Origin: Oscillospiraceae bacterium
GTDB lineage: Bacteria > Bacillota > Clostridia > Oscillospirales > Ruminococcaceae
NCBI GenBank assembly: GCA_017548485.1
Contig: JAFYZY010000025.1
Coordinates: 1-40,796 of the forward strand
Reading direction: 5' to 3'
DNA length: 40,796 nucleotides
The notes below the pieces were generated by a model. The model worked only from the letters and a program-made list of their open reading frames with translations, searched no databases and was not told the origin of the DNA. Position 1 is the stretch's first letter; each line of letters starts with the position of its first letter. Below are positions 8,521 to 16,277 of the stretch, one piece after another. The translations under genes and the position numbers were made by a program.

Positions 8521-9651
8521 TCAGGATTCCAGGATCTCGCTGAAATCGATATCGGGTGTGACCTGGACGGTATAGCTGGGGAATTCCTTCTCTACCTTTT
8601 CAACAGCATCCTGCAGAACCTTTCTGCGGTCTTCCGCATCAAAGCTTATGACGATGTCAAAGCGCATGTGCTTCTTATCGATGTCCAGGAAGAAACCGTG
8701 CATCTGCAAGACATACGGATCGGAAGTTACCATCTTCGCAACTTTGTCTCGGATCTTCGCGAAGTCAGGGTCTTTGGTGTTGTAGGCGTATACCCCTACA
8801 CCGGTGAGCAACACGTCATACTTATCATATACTTCGGCGGTAAGGCCGCGTGTAAGGCGGTCGATCTCGACAGCAGTCATGGAGTCAGGTACTTCGATAT
8901 GTACGGAACCGTTATAAGCATCAGGACCGTAATTGTGCAGCACGAGATCGTAGGCGCCTCTGACACTCGGATATCCGGCTATGGTCTTCTTGATCGCTAC
9001 CGCAAGCGCGGCATCAGCGCGCTCACCGAGGATCTTGGACAGAGTGTCGCTCAGCATCTCAAAACCCGACTTGATGATGACCGCAGCGATAACAGCGCCG
9101 AGCCAGGCCTCCAGAGAGAGTCCGAAATAAAGGTAGATGAGAGCCGCTACCAGAGTGGAAGCAGAGATGACAGAGTCCAGTGTAGCGTCTTCTCCGGAGT
9201 TGACCAGGGAATCGGAATTGACCTTCTCCCCGACGCGCTTCACGTATCTTCCCAATATGATCTTGACCAGGACTGCGACGGCGACTATCACAAGGGAAGA
9301 CGTGGAGTAATCGGGAGTCTCCGGACTGATGATCTTCTTTACGGATTCGATGAAGGCGGTGATTCCAGCATAGAGGACCAGGAATGAGATAGCCATTGCG
9401 CTTATATATTCGATCCTGCCGTATCCGAACGGATGCTTTTTGTTGGCCTCTTTTCCGGCGAGCTTTGTCCCGACTATGGTGATGACAGAACTCGCTGCGT
9501 CGGAGATGTTGTTCACAGCGTCCATTACGATGGCGATGGAATTGGACATGAGGCCAACGAAGGCCTTAAAAGATGCCAGCAGTACGTTGGCGAGTATTCC
9601 GATTACACTTGTCCGGATGATCACCCGGTCACGGCTCTTCTGTTCGTTCAT
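8521..9651 (-). CDS. Cation diffusion facilitator, manganese-type metal exporter
   Basis: 376 residues: six membrane helices (about 12-215) and a cytoplasmic C-terminal domain (about 215-376), longer than the minimal CDF because a second C-terminal ferredoxin-like stretch seems present. CDF proteins export divalent metals in exchange for protons. The transport site can be read: Asn47-x3-Asp51 in helix 2 (DAVNNISD) and Asp155-x3-Asp159 in helix 5 (EDATLD). Zinc exporters carry Asp/Asp and His/Asp there; an Asn-Asp/Asp-Asp site is what manganese exporters such as streptococcal MntE have. HPFGYGR (73-79) is the conserved loop after helix 2. GGAG lies 10 bases before the ATG. It follows a GPH symporter gene on the same strand after 96 bases. 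Confidence 0.9.
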   Translation of the reverse strand: MNEQKSRDRVIIRTSVIGILANVLLASFKAFVGLMSNSIAIVMDAVNNISDAASSVITIVGTKLAGKEANKKHPFGYGRIEYISAMAISFLVLYAGITAFIESVKKIISPETPDYSTSSLVIVAVAVLVKIILGRYVKRVGEKVNSDSLVNSGEDATLDSVISASTLVAALIYLYFGLSLEAWLGAVIAAVIIKSGFEMLSDTLSKILGERADAALAVAIKKTIAGYPSVRGAYDLVLHNYGPDAYNGSVHIEVPDSMTAVEIDRLTRGLTAEVYDKYDVLLTGVGVYAYNTKDPDFAKIRDKVAKMVTSDPYVLQMHGFFLDIDKKHMRFDIVISFDAEDRRKVLQDAVEKVEKEFPSYTVQVTPDIDFSEILES

Positions 9652-9693
9652 TTTTCAAATGCTCCGGTTCTGTTTCAATATTTTTCATTGACG

Positions 9694-9731
9694 GCGTCCG
9701 TACCGGCTTGCTATCCGGATCCGACGGACGC
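9694..9731. terminator. Hairpin between the symporter and CDF genes
   Basis: GCGTCCGT (9694-9701) pairs with ACGGACGC (9724-9731). The T-rich run lies on the plus-strand side only, while both flanking genes are on the minus strand, so it may slow rather than end their transcription. Confidence 0.35.
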
Positions 9732-9747
9732 TTGTCTTTTTCAGAGA

Positions 9748-11127
9748 TCACAGGCCCAGTCTTTTCAGTTCTTCCTTATTTTGTTCAACTATTTCAGGGG
9801 TAAGAGTGTTGATCAGAAGCATGCACAGGGCTGCCACCACGAAGAACAAGGCGGGAACAAGAGAGATATGTAGCTTGATACCAATGCGGGCAAGAGGAGC
9901 CTGGAGGCCGGAGATGCCTGAATCATATCCGGTCGCTTTATGGCACAGCCAGAAAACTATGGCCTGGCTTGTGTAGGAGAGACGCATGAAGAATGCGCGT
10001 ATCCCCATCAGGACACCGTCCTCCCGGCGTTTCTCCGAGACGACTACGGAGTCGACTATATCGGCCATAGCCGGAGTCATAAAGGTCCAGAATCCTCCAA
10101 AACCCAGTCCCCACACGAACATGCCGATCGCGAAAGCGATCTGGGTGTTGGCAAAGAACAAGGCGCCGGAGGCTGCAGCCATGGCGAAACTTGTGATAAC
10201 AAGAAGCTTCTGGTTGTTGTTGCGGATGCGTTTGGCAACGGCGCGCCAGACCAGGATAGAGACAAGAGCGCCGACCAGCATGGCTGCGAATATGGGTGTC
10301 GTGGCAGAGCTCTTCATGCCAAGCACTCCGCTGACGACATAGTTCACGGAACCTGTCATGCACATGCAGGCGCTCTGGTAGAAGAACAGCATGAGGAGCA
10401 GCGCCAGGAATTCTTTATGTTTGACTGCTCGGACGAGAGACTTGAAGAAGCCTGTCTCGTCCTGCTGCTCTGCCGATTCTCCGGCATTCCTCATCTCAGA
10501 GGTCTCTCTTACGCCCTTTCTTATCAGGAAGGAACCGATGATTCCTATGACAGCGATTATCATGGCGCTGACCGCGAAGCTCTCAGGCTTTCCGTAGGAG
10601 TAGAAAAGCGGGGGAAGAACAGCACCGAACGCGATCCCGAAAACACCTATCGATGTAGATATGACCGCGGTTTTTGTTCTTTCTTCCGTTGAGCGGAACT
10701 TGTTGGGAAACACCTCCTGATAGTTGACTTCCCACAGAGAATAAAAACCGTCATTGAGACAGACAAATACTACCATCCATAAAAACAGTCTGACGGGCTT
10801 TGCTTTGATCCAGCCGGGCACTGCAAAGATGCCCACATAGGTAAGTGAGCATAAAATGATCCCCGAGATGATCCACGGCGTATGACGTCCGAACCTCTTT
10901 GTGACCTTGCTCGTCTTGCCGGTGATGTAACCGATCAGCGGGTCGTTCACTGCGTTCCAGATCGAATAGATGACCGTTGCTATAGTCACATAAAGCGCAT
11001 CCAGATGCATCTCTGACTCATAAAAGTAGTAGACCATGATCCCGTATGCGCCGGAAAGGAACTCGGCAAGGAATTTGCCCGTGCCGTAAGAAGCCATTGT
11101 CAGGAATGATGTCTTTTTTTCAGTCAT
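9748..11127 (-). CDS. GPH (MelB-type) sugar:cation symporter
   Basis: 459 residues from the ATG at 11127, which has GAGG six bases upstream; a GTG four codons earlier (11139) would remove that site from the leader. The helix 2 signature is canonical: IWNAVNDPLIGYITGKT (56-72), with the arginine/glycine-rich loop RFGRHTPW after it. Twelve helices are expected, with a central loop around 205-225 rich in Glu and Gln. Imports an unknown glycoside or uronide with a cation. It is only distantly similar to the symporter at 5563-6957, so it is not a recent duplicate. A good promoter lies immediately upstream on the minus strand (11154-11183). The CDF gene follows and may be read from the same transcript. 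Confidence 0.9.
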   Translation of the reverse strand: MTEKKTSFLTMASYGTGKFLAEFLSGAYGIMVYYFYESEMHLDALYVTIATVIYSIWNAVNDPLIGYITGKTSKVTKRFGRHTPWIISGIILCSLTYVGIFAVPGWIKAKPVRLFLWMVVFVCLNDGFYSLWEVNYQEVFPNKFRSTEERTKTAVISTSIGVFGIAFGAVLPPLFYSYGKPESFAVSAMIIAVIGIIGSFLIRKGVRETSEMRNAGESAEQQDETGFFKSLVRAVKHKEFLALLLMLFFYQSACMCMTGSVNYVVSGVLGMKSSATTPIFAAMLVGALVSILVWRAVAKRIRNNNQKLLVITSFAMAAASGALFFANTQIAFAIGMFVWGLGFGGFWTFMTPAMADIVDSVVVSEKRREDGVLMGIRAFFMRLSYTSQAIVFWLCHKATGYDSGISGLQAPLARIGIKLHISLVPALFFVVAALCMLLINTLTPEIVEQNKEELKRLGL

Positions 11128-11153
11128 TCTGCACCTCACTTGTTTTTTTCAGA

Positions 11154-11183
11154 ATTCTACATGCACATATATTTGAATGTCAA
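11154..11183 (-). promoter_or_regulatory. Promoter of the GPH symporter
   Basis: Minus-strand TTGACA (11178-11183), 18-base spacer, TAGAAT (11154-11159). It lies 27 bases before the chosen ATG. Confidence 0.7.
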
Positions 11184-11220
11184 CTGATGAACGATTATCT
11201 CATTTCAGCCATTTGTTCTG

Positions 11221-12243
11221 TCATGGTTCTTTTCGAATAGATGTTTCCCGCTTAAGGATATCTTCCATACACTGATGTGCGGCGGCATCATCTTCTGCTT
11301 CGATAGCCTTGATCAGGTTTTGCATATATACTCCCCAGAAGGCATCTATCAGAGCATAGAAATACGGGAAAGCAGCTTTCTGCTCTGCAGTGAATGGCCT
11401 TATCTTTTGATAGCCTTCAAGGAATGCACTGAGAATCGTATCTTCCTGATGACCGGACATATAGTCCGGGTAATCCATCAAACGGGCCTCAAAGACCGCC
11501 TGCATAACTGCGTCGAAATACAGATTATTGTCGCCGCATCGATTGAAATCGAATACACCGATCCTTCCGTCTGATGTCCGGTACAGGTTGCAGTCGCTGA
11601 TATCGCCCTGGACGGCAAATCGTGGTTCTTTTCTGAAAGGCTCAATATGAGAAACAAGTTCTGAATGCTTCCGAATGATCTTATGACATAGTCCGCTGTC
11701 TATGGTAAGAAGCTTGTCTCTATGTCTGTTGAATGCATCAAAGCTGAAAAGATCATTTGACTTCAGCGGGTCGAAAAGCACTTCACTGCAGACATGAAAG
11801 TCTGCGCTTTCGGCAATGCCGTGCATCCTTGCAAGCAATTCTCCGGTATCTTCCGCGGTTTTTGGATCGACGATCTTTATCTCTCCGTCTTCAAAATTCT
11901 CGACAGTAACGATGACATCGTATCCATTGAATGAATAGCTGTTTGCATAATGCCCGCTGCAGGAATATGTTTTGGGTGTTTCGATCCCTTGTTCATACAA
12001 AAGAACAGCAAATCGGCTCTGTGCTTCGATTATATCCTGCGGTGCATCATCTTCGTTCTTGAAGCGCAGTACTAAGGAACTACCGTCCATAAGATCAGCC
12101 CGGATGATCAGCCTCACTTGCTTGGATCCAGGATTATCTTTTTCATAGTAATATCGCTGCAATTCAGTAAACGACAGGCATTCAGAATGAAAACCATAAT
12201 CATAAAGGATAGTATTTATGTCGTTTGGTGTAATCACAAACAC
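11221..12243 (-). CDS. APH/choline-kinase-fold phosphotransferase
   Basis: 340 residues with a GTG start; AGGAG lies 11 bases upstream. The family phosphorylates small molecules (aminoglycosides, homoserine, choline, sugars) with ATP. Seen: the Brenner motif VQGDISDCNLY with catalytic Asp214 and Asn219 (His before Gly is replaced by Gln), and the metal-binding Asp232 in FDFNR. N-terminal lobe residues 45-61 (LIIRADLMDGSSLVLRFK) hold the expected nucleotide-binding lysine. The wider sequence does not match any aminoglycoside kinase I know, so a housekeeping or salvage substrate is as likely as resistance. The gene is more AT-rich than its neighbours. A promoter seems to be provided by the adjacent transposon-like end (12286-12314). 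Confidence 0.85.
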   Translation of the reverse strand: MFVITPNDINTILYDYGFHSECLSFTELQRYYYEKDNPGSKQVRLIIRADLMDGSSLVLRFKNEDDAPQDIIEAQSRFAVLLYEQGIETPKTYSCSGHYANSYSFNGYDVIVTVENFEDGEIKIVDPKTAEDTGELLARMHGIAESADFHVCSEVLFDPLKSNDLFSFDAFNRHRDKLLTIDSGLCHKIIRKHSELVSHIEPFRKEPRFAVQGDISDCNLYRTSDGRIGVFDFNRCGDNNLYFDAVMQAVFEARLMDYPDYMSGHQEDTILSAFLEGYQKIRPFTAEQKAAFPYFYALIDAFWGVYMQNLIKAIEAEDDAAAHQCMEDILKRETSIRKEP

Positions 12244-12285
12244 AACAGAATGATCTCCTAATTTTCAGTTAGTCATTTTCTTATA

Positions 12286-12314
12286 GATATAGGCGAGAAT
12301 CCCCGTGCTTTCAA
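12286..12314 (-). promoter_or_regulatory. Outward promoter toward the APH gene, inside a transposon-like end
   Basis: Minus-strand TTGAAA (12309-12314), 17-base spacer, TATATC (12286-12291). The -35 lies in the loop of the hairpin at 12302-12321. Confidence 0.45.
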
Positions 12315-12321
12315 ACATGGG
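12302..12321. repeat. Hairpin resembling an IS200/IS605 element end
   Basis: CCCGTG (12302-12307) can pair with CATGGG (12316-12321) with one G-T pair and an 8-base loop, inside the context GAATCCCC...GGGATGAATCG. Subterminal imperfect hairpins of this look are typical of IS200/IS605 ends. No second copy is in the window, so the assignment rests on appearance and on the tnpB remnant 200 bases away. Confidence 0.4.
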
Positions 12322-12365
12322 ATGAATCGCACAATCAGATGACTGATCAGTAAAACACTGATCCA

Positions 12366-12394
12366 TTGATAATATTGTAGCTTTGTTGTAGAAT
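12366..12394 (+). promoter_or_regulatory. Promoter of a short structured RNA
   Basis: TTGATA (12366-12371), 17-base spacer, TAGAAT (12389-12394). Predicted start about 12401. It points toward the terminator at 12467-12490 and the tnpB remnant. Confidence 0.6.
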
Positions 12395-12400
12395 AACAAC

Positions 12401-12490
12401 AACGAAAGATGATGTCGGCGGAGATATCCGCAAGTGAACGGTTCAACTGAATGACCTGATACACATGCTCATCTTCGGATGAGCTTTTTT
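12401..12490 (+). ncRNA. Putative 85-90-base structured RNA or tnpB leader
   Basis: Lies between a good promoter and a near-ideal intrinsic terminator. Stems: GCGGA-GATA-TCCGC (about 12418-12431), the odd palindrome TGAACGGTTCA, and the terminator stem GCTCATC-TTCG-GATGAGC. A 5' GATGA (about 12409-12413) could pair with TCATC of the terminator, which would give an attenuator. No ORF of useful size fits inside. It is just upstream of a truncated tnpB and could be a leader of that element, a relative of the RNA motifs known beside IS605 orfB genes, or an independent small RNA. I do not recognise the family. Confidence 0.5.
12467..12490 (+). terminator. Intrinsic terminator with UUCG tetraloop
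   Basis: A 7-bp perfect stem (12467-12473 with 12478-12484), loop TTCG, followed by six T. It ends the putative short RNA. Confidence 0.9.
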
Positions 12491-12514
12491 ATTGCTGATG
12501 CTCGGTAAAAGACA

Positions 12515-12706
12515 ATGGACAGAGAAGAAAAGAACAACCGAATAAGAGAGAAAGGAAAAGCCACGAGAGAGCGTCATGCGAATATGCTCTGCAGATGCTA
12601 TGAAGTCAAAGTGGACTCTTCCAAAATGTCCAGGAAGCAGAAGGATGACGTCAATGCTCTGTTTCGGGAAGTTAAATGGCTTCATAGAGCTGGTATAACC
12701 TTGTAA
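12515..12706 (+). pseudogene. tnpB: Truncated TnpB (IS200/IS605 orfB) N-terminus
   Basis: 63 codons. The sequence MDREEKNNRIREKGKATRER, then a stretch CRCYEVKVDSSKMSRKQKDDV and LFREVKWLH, matches from memory the first 60 residues of clostridial TnpB-type proteins, RNA-guided nucleases of IS200/IS605 elements, which are normally 350-450 residues. It stops at 12706 right after the conserved EVKWLH, where intact proteins continue; the RuvC domain and zinc ribbon are absent from the window. No clear ribosome binding site precedes the ATG. The break coincides with the start of a fossil GH1 fragment on the other strand, so a deletion or recombination removed the rest. Confidence 0.7.
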
Positions 12707-12730
12707 GGTACCGAGGACTCAGGACAGTTC

Positions 12731-12917
12731 CCATGGGCATCGTGCCGGAGTTGATTTCGTTGAAGGTCAGTCATTATTTGACCTTGTCCTTGTAGCGGGA
12801 AAAGATTATTTTACAGTATTTCTCGAAACAGCTGATGACTTCCCGCCCGTACCAGCCGTTATGCTTTTCCGCCAGAGCGTAGGGAAGCTCATAGTGGGAG
12901 ATCGTGACCAACGGCTC
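12731..12917 (-). pseudogene. Fossil fragment of a GH1 6-phospho-beta-glucosidase gene
   Basis: The minus strand reads EPLVTISHYELPYALAEKHN, then GWYGREVI and RYKDKVK, two adjacent stop codons (12771-12776), then LTFNEINSGTMPMG. In intact GH1 enzymes the two stop positions are Tyr-Trp (KYWLTFNE, as in the complete gene at 16278-17756), so single changes TAC to TAA and TGG to TGA explain them. About 60 codons of some 480 survive, around the acid/base glutamate. It begins 3 bases after the stop of the AEC gene and in the same frame. Its residues differ from the intact GH1 gene (for example YELPYALAEKH against DEMPDHLARHY), so it is the relic of a different gene. Confidence 0.8.
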
Positions 12918-12920
12918 CTT

Positions 12921-13835
12921 TTACAAAATTAGACAGATTAACGGAATTGTGATGACAGACAGTAGCGTCGAGACAAGGATCGTCTGAGCTGCGAACTTCG
13001 CGTCACAGCCGTACTGCTCGGCGAGGATGGCTGCCGTACTGCCGGTTGGCATGGCGGTCAGAATCGTGGAAAGGCTGATAAGCAGAGCCGGTGCGCCGCA
13101 GAGCTTCAGCACGGCAAAGACCAGCAACGGAAATGCTGCCAGACGCAAAAGGCAGAAATAGATGACCGATCCGCTGAACAGACTTTTCCAGTCGATCTCA
13201 GCGAGAATGCTGCCCACGACCAGCATGGAAACAGCTGAAGTACAGCGGCTGACCGAGGAAACGGTTCCGGTCACAAAGGCCGGAAGAGGCGGTTGAGTCA
13301 GCATCAGAACGAAGCCCAGAGCCACAGCTATCACGCATGGATGCAGAAGCATTTTTTTGACAGCTTCCTTCCCGCGGACGTTGGTGAACAGCTTGAGGCC
13401 CGAGGTCCACATCGTGATGCGGATTGGAATCTGGAAGATTGAGGTATACATTACGGCGAGACTGCCGTAGATACTATCCACCACGGGAATGCCGATGAAG
13501 CTGGAATTGGACACAATCATGCCGTAGGACATGACGTTCGCCTTTTCCTTCGGAAAGCGTCGAAAAGCCAGCTTACTGCCGTAGATCGCGACAAGCTGAA
13601 TGACCAGGGAAATCCCAACAGCCAGGGCACAGTTGAAAAGTAGCTCCTCCGTGACGGTAATGCCGCTGAGGAAGGAATTCACGATGTTGCAGGGCAGGAT
13701 CAGATTGACCAGCAGCGAGGACATTCCCTTACGCACTGCCGGAGAAATGATCTCCAGCTTTTGCATCAGCATCCCGATGGCCAGTAGCAGAAGCAGCTGG
13801 AGCTGCAGCTGCAGCATTTGCAGGAATAAGTCCAT
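12921..13835 (-). CDS. AEC family (auxin efflux carrier-like) transporter
   Basis: 304 residues, about ten membrane helices, usual for the family, whose bacterial members move organic acids such as malate or export small molecules. Seen: an N-terminal helix with a long glutamine/leucine run (LQLQLQLLLLL, 9-19), the LILPCNIVNSF motif in helix 2 where AEC proteins have LxxPxxxF, and MPTGSTAAILAEQYG near the C-terminus, the conserved region of the second half. Start: CTAGGAG overlaps the end of the upstream dehydrogenase gene, whose stop is 2 bases from this ATG, so the genes are coupled. The C-terminus ends naturally just before a GH1 fossil. Likely role: export or import of an acid made or used by the dehydrogenase; inference. 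Confidence 0.85.
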   Translation of the reverse strand: MDLFLQMLQLQLQLLLLLAIGMLMQKLEIISPAVRKGMSSLLVNLILPCNIVNSFLSGITVTEELLFNCALAVGISLVIQLVAIYGSKLAFRRFPKEKANVMSYGMIVSNSSFIGIPVVDSIYGSLAVMYTSIFQIPIRITMWTSGLKLFTNVRGKEAVKKMLLHPCVIAVALGFVLMLTQPPLPAFVTGTVSSVSRCTSAVSMLVVGSILAEIDWKSLFSGSVIYFCLLRLAAFPLLVFAVLKLCGAPALLISLSTILTAMPTGSTAAILAEQYGCDAKFAAQTILVSTLLSVITIPLICLIL

Positions 13836-13837
13836 AC

Positions 13838-14743
13838 TTATGCTCCTAGAATGTCGAGGATGTGTTGGGCCGCGACGGTACCAACGCGCTCCCGGCTCTC
13901 ATAGGTGCTGCCACCGATGTGGGGCGAGCACATGAAGTTGTCCAGCGACAAGAGCGGATTGTCCTTGTCAATCGGCTCCTGTACGGTAACGTCAAGTCCG
14001 GCGCCGCCGATGGGGCCGGTCTGCAGCGCCTGGTAGAGAGCGTCTTCGTCGATGATGCCGCCTCGGGCGGTATTGACCAGAATTAGCCCCGGCTTTGCCG
14101 CTGCCAGAACCTCAGCATTGACCATGTTGCGGGTGCTGTCGGTCAATGGGACACTGATGTTGATGAAGTCGGAACGGGAAAAGAGTTCCTTGACCGTCTC
14201 CACCTTCTCCGCGCCGAGGGCCGCAGCCTTTTCCGTACTGGCAAAAGGATCGTAGCCGAGGACAGTCATGCCAAAACTGTTTCTCATGATCCGCATAACG
14301 ACCTGAGAGATATTTCCCATGCCAATGACGCCAAGTGTTTTGCCGGTCAGCTCATGGCCGACCAGCTCGGCGGGGCCGAAGCTGGTGTACTTTCCCTGCT
14401 TCAAGCCGTTTTCAGCCTGCTTGAGCTTCCGGGCCAGCGCCATCATATAGGTGACTGCCAGCTCACCGACGGCCTCCGCACCCATGGCGGGAACGTTGAA
14501 GACCTGCACACCGTGCTCCTTGGCGGCCTCCATGTCGATCCGATCCAAACCGATGCCGTGCATGGAGATAACCTTCAAATTTGGCATCTGCTCGATGCGT
14601 TCCCGGGACATCGGAACCTGCCGAACCAGAACCGCTTCGATCTCCTCGGGATGATCGAAATTGTCTACGATCTCATAGTGATCTGACAGCGTCTTCCGGA
14701 CGGAATCCGCAACCAATTCATTCAGAAATACTTTCTTCTTCAT
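13838..14743 (-). CDS. D-isomer-specific 2-hydroxyacid dehydrogenase
   Basis: 301 residues, the short form without the ACT domain of SerA. Reduces a 2-keto acid, or oxidises a D-2-hydroxy acid, with NAD(P). Seen: Rossmann motif GMGNIS (141-146; last Gly of GxGxxG is Ser), catalytic Arg227 in NTARGG, Glu256 in VQEP and His275 in SPHIGGS. MHGIGLDRID (61-70) is the substrate loop, with the usual GxGxDxID. AGGAGG lies 9 bases before the ATG. It lies in the beta-glucoside operon, downstream of PTS and GH1 genes and coupled to an AEC carrier, an unusual partner for sugar import. The substrate cannot be told; hydroxypyruvate or phosphoglycerate are the family defaults. Confidence 0.9.
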   Translation of the reverse strand: MKKKVFLNELVADSVRKTLSDHYEIVDNFDHPEEIEAVLVRQVPMSRERIEQMPNLKVISMHGIGLDRIDMEAAKEHGVQVFNVPAMGAEAVGELAVTYMMALARKLKQAENGLKQGKYTSFGPAELVGHELTGKTLGVIGMGNISQVVMRIMRNSFGMTVLGYDPFASTEKAAALGAEKVETVKELFSRSDFINISVPLTDSTRNMVNAEVLAAAKPGLILVNTARGGIIDEDALYQALQTGPIGGAGLDVTVQEPIDKDNPLLSLDNFMCSPHIGGSTYESRERVGTVAAQHILDILGA

Positions 14744-14767
14744 TAGAAGAGCCTCCTGTCAATAGAT

Positions 14768-14794
14768 GGGGGACGGTACCGAGGCACCGCCCCC
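14768..14794. repeat. Intercistronic GC hairpin between PTS and dehydrogenase genes
   Basis: GGGGGACGGTACC (14768-14780) faces GGCACCGCCCCC (14783-14794) with few mismatches. No T-run follows on the minus strand, so it may protect or divide the mRNA rather than terminate it. Confidence 0.6.
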
Positions 14795-14831
14795 ACGTTT
14801 TGGAGTGAGATTTGGAAAAAAGAGGAAAGGA

Positions 14832-16217
14832 TCAGGCGTGCGCCTCGTCCTGGTCGAAGCCGAGGATGAAGGACACAGCCGCAGCCACGACGATGGCCGT
14901 GACCACGCCGGCGATGGCAGCGCCGATGGTTTCCATGAAGATGGGCAGAGCCAGAATGGTGGAGTAGCCAACCACATAGGCCTTTATGCCGAGCAGACCG
15001 GCAACCACGCCGCCGACACCGCCACCGGCCATGACACCGATCATGGGTTTGCGGAGCCGCAGGTTGACGCCGTAAATGGCGGGCTCGGTCACGCCGGCCA
15101 GGATGCAGCCGATAGCCAGAGAAAAGCACTGGGACTTGAACTCCTTGTCCTTTGCCTTGAGTCCGACGCCGATGCAGGCGCCGCCTTCAGCCATGTTGTG
15201 GAGCAGGAATGCGGGACGGATAACGGGGTCGTAGCCGATGTCCGCAATGTTGGTGGGAATGAAGGGGGTGATAGAGGTGTGGGTGCCAGTCATGACCAGC
15301 CAGGGCAGACAGGCACCGAGAACGCCAACGCCAAGCCAGGGCACGTTGTCGCCGATGAACATGAAGAAGCTGGAGATAACACCGCCAATGTAGGCTCCGA
15401 GAGGCCCGAGGATCGTGAAGGCAAGGATGCCGGAAATCGTGATGGTCAACAGACCGACCAGCAGGGACTTGAAGATGCCGGGAACAATCTTATTGAAGAA
15501 CTTTTCAAGATAGGCGCAGGGGAGGGCGATGAGCAGTGCGGGCATCAGGGAGTTGGAATACTTGACCAGTTTGACGGGGATGCCGAGCAGGGCCAGGGTC
15601 TCCCCGCTGCCGACCATGTTCAGGAAGGCGGGCGTCAGCAAAGCGCCAACTACCATCATCGCATAAGCGGGGGTCGCGTTCAGCTTCTTGGAGGCACCGT
15701 AAGCGACGAACAGCGGCAGGAAGTAGTAGGGGGCGTTGGCAAGCCAGCTGAGAATGGTGTAGGTCTGTGTCTTGTCGAAGCCGGGAGACGCGAGGTTGAT
15801 GAGCAGGAGGATGACCTTGAGCATGCCGCCGGCAACCAGTGCGGGAACTGCAGGGGTGACGGAGGCGGAGGTGTAGCCGATGATCTCGCCAAAGATGCCT
15901 TTGACGCCCTTCTTCTTTTTGGGCTCGTCAAGGTTCTCGTCAATGGCGGCTTCTTCCTTGAAGTTGTTCTGCTTGGATACTTCCTGATAGACGTTGATGA
16001 CGTTTTCGCCGAGAACCACCTGGGTCTGTCCACCGGCGACGACGGTACCGAGAACGCCCTTGACCTTCTTGAGGGCTTCGACGTCCGCCTTGCTGGGGTC
16101 CTTCAGCATGAAGCGGAGTCTGGTCATGCAGTGGGTGATGCTGATGACGTTGTCCGGTCCTCCGACCAGTTCAACGATTTCTCTTGCGGCCTGTGCCGCG
16201 TCAAGTTTTGTTGCCAT
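14832..16217 (-). CDS. PTS beta-glucoside-type transporter, EIIBC component
   Basis: 461 residues. Imports and phosphorylates a beta-glucoside using phosphate from HPr through an EIIA partner. EIIB domain at 1-85 with phosphorylated Cys30 in ITHCMTRLRF; linker rich in Lys and Glu at 88-105; EIIC domain at about 105-450 with TGTHTSITPFIPTNI and the conserved GVTEPAIYGVNLRLRKP. The C-terminal EIIA domain found in BglF and BglP (about 150 residues) is missing, so an EIIA must come from elsewhere; none is in the window. AAAGGGAAG lies 8 bases before the ATG. It follows the GH1 gene by 60 bases on the same strand, which gives a substrate link: the imported 6-phosphoglucoside is cleaved by that enzyme. 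Confidence 0.95.
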   Translation of the reverse strand: MATKLDAAQAAREIVELVGGPDNVISITHCMTRLRFMLKDPSKADVEALKKVKGVLGTVVAGGQTQVVLGENVINVYQEVSKQNNFKEEAAIDENLDEPKKKKGVKGIFGEIIGYTSASVTPAVPALVAGGMLKVILLLINLASPGFDKTQTYTILSWLANAPYYFLPLFVAYGASKKLNATPAYAMMVVGALLTPAFLNMVGSGETLALLGIPVKLVKYSNSLMPALLIALPCAYLEKFFNKIVPGIFKSLLVGLLTITISGILAFTILGPLGAYIGGVISSFFMFIGDNVPWLGVGVLGACLPWLVMTGTHTSITPFIPTNIADIGYDPVIRPAFLLHNMAEGGACIGVGLKAKDKEFKSQCFSLAIGCILAGVTEPAIYGVNLRLRKPMIGVMAGGGVGGVVAGLLGIKAYVVGYSTILALPIFMETIGAAIAGVVTAIVVAAAVSFILGFDQDEAHA

Positions 16218-16277
16218 TTTTTTCTTCCCTTTCGTTTTTGTGATTATAGATGGTTAATTATAGTTATGACCGATTGG

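Noticed and set aside
8354-8575. 73-codon plus-strand frame after the NAGPA-like gene
   Set aside because: It runs through the 15-bp terminator stem and into the end of the CDF gene; no ribosome site.
11221-12243. Aminoglycoside resistance gene
   Set aside because: Only the general APH fold is visible; the sequence does not match known resistance kinases, so resistance is not claimed.
14744-14831. LicT/BglG-type antiterminator (RAT) control of the PTS operon
   Set aside because: The hairpins at 14768 and 18297 do not have a RAT-like overlap with a terminator in front of the PTS or GH1 genes, and no BglG-type gene is present; the local regulator is RpiR-type.
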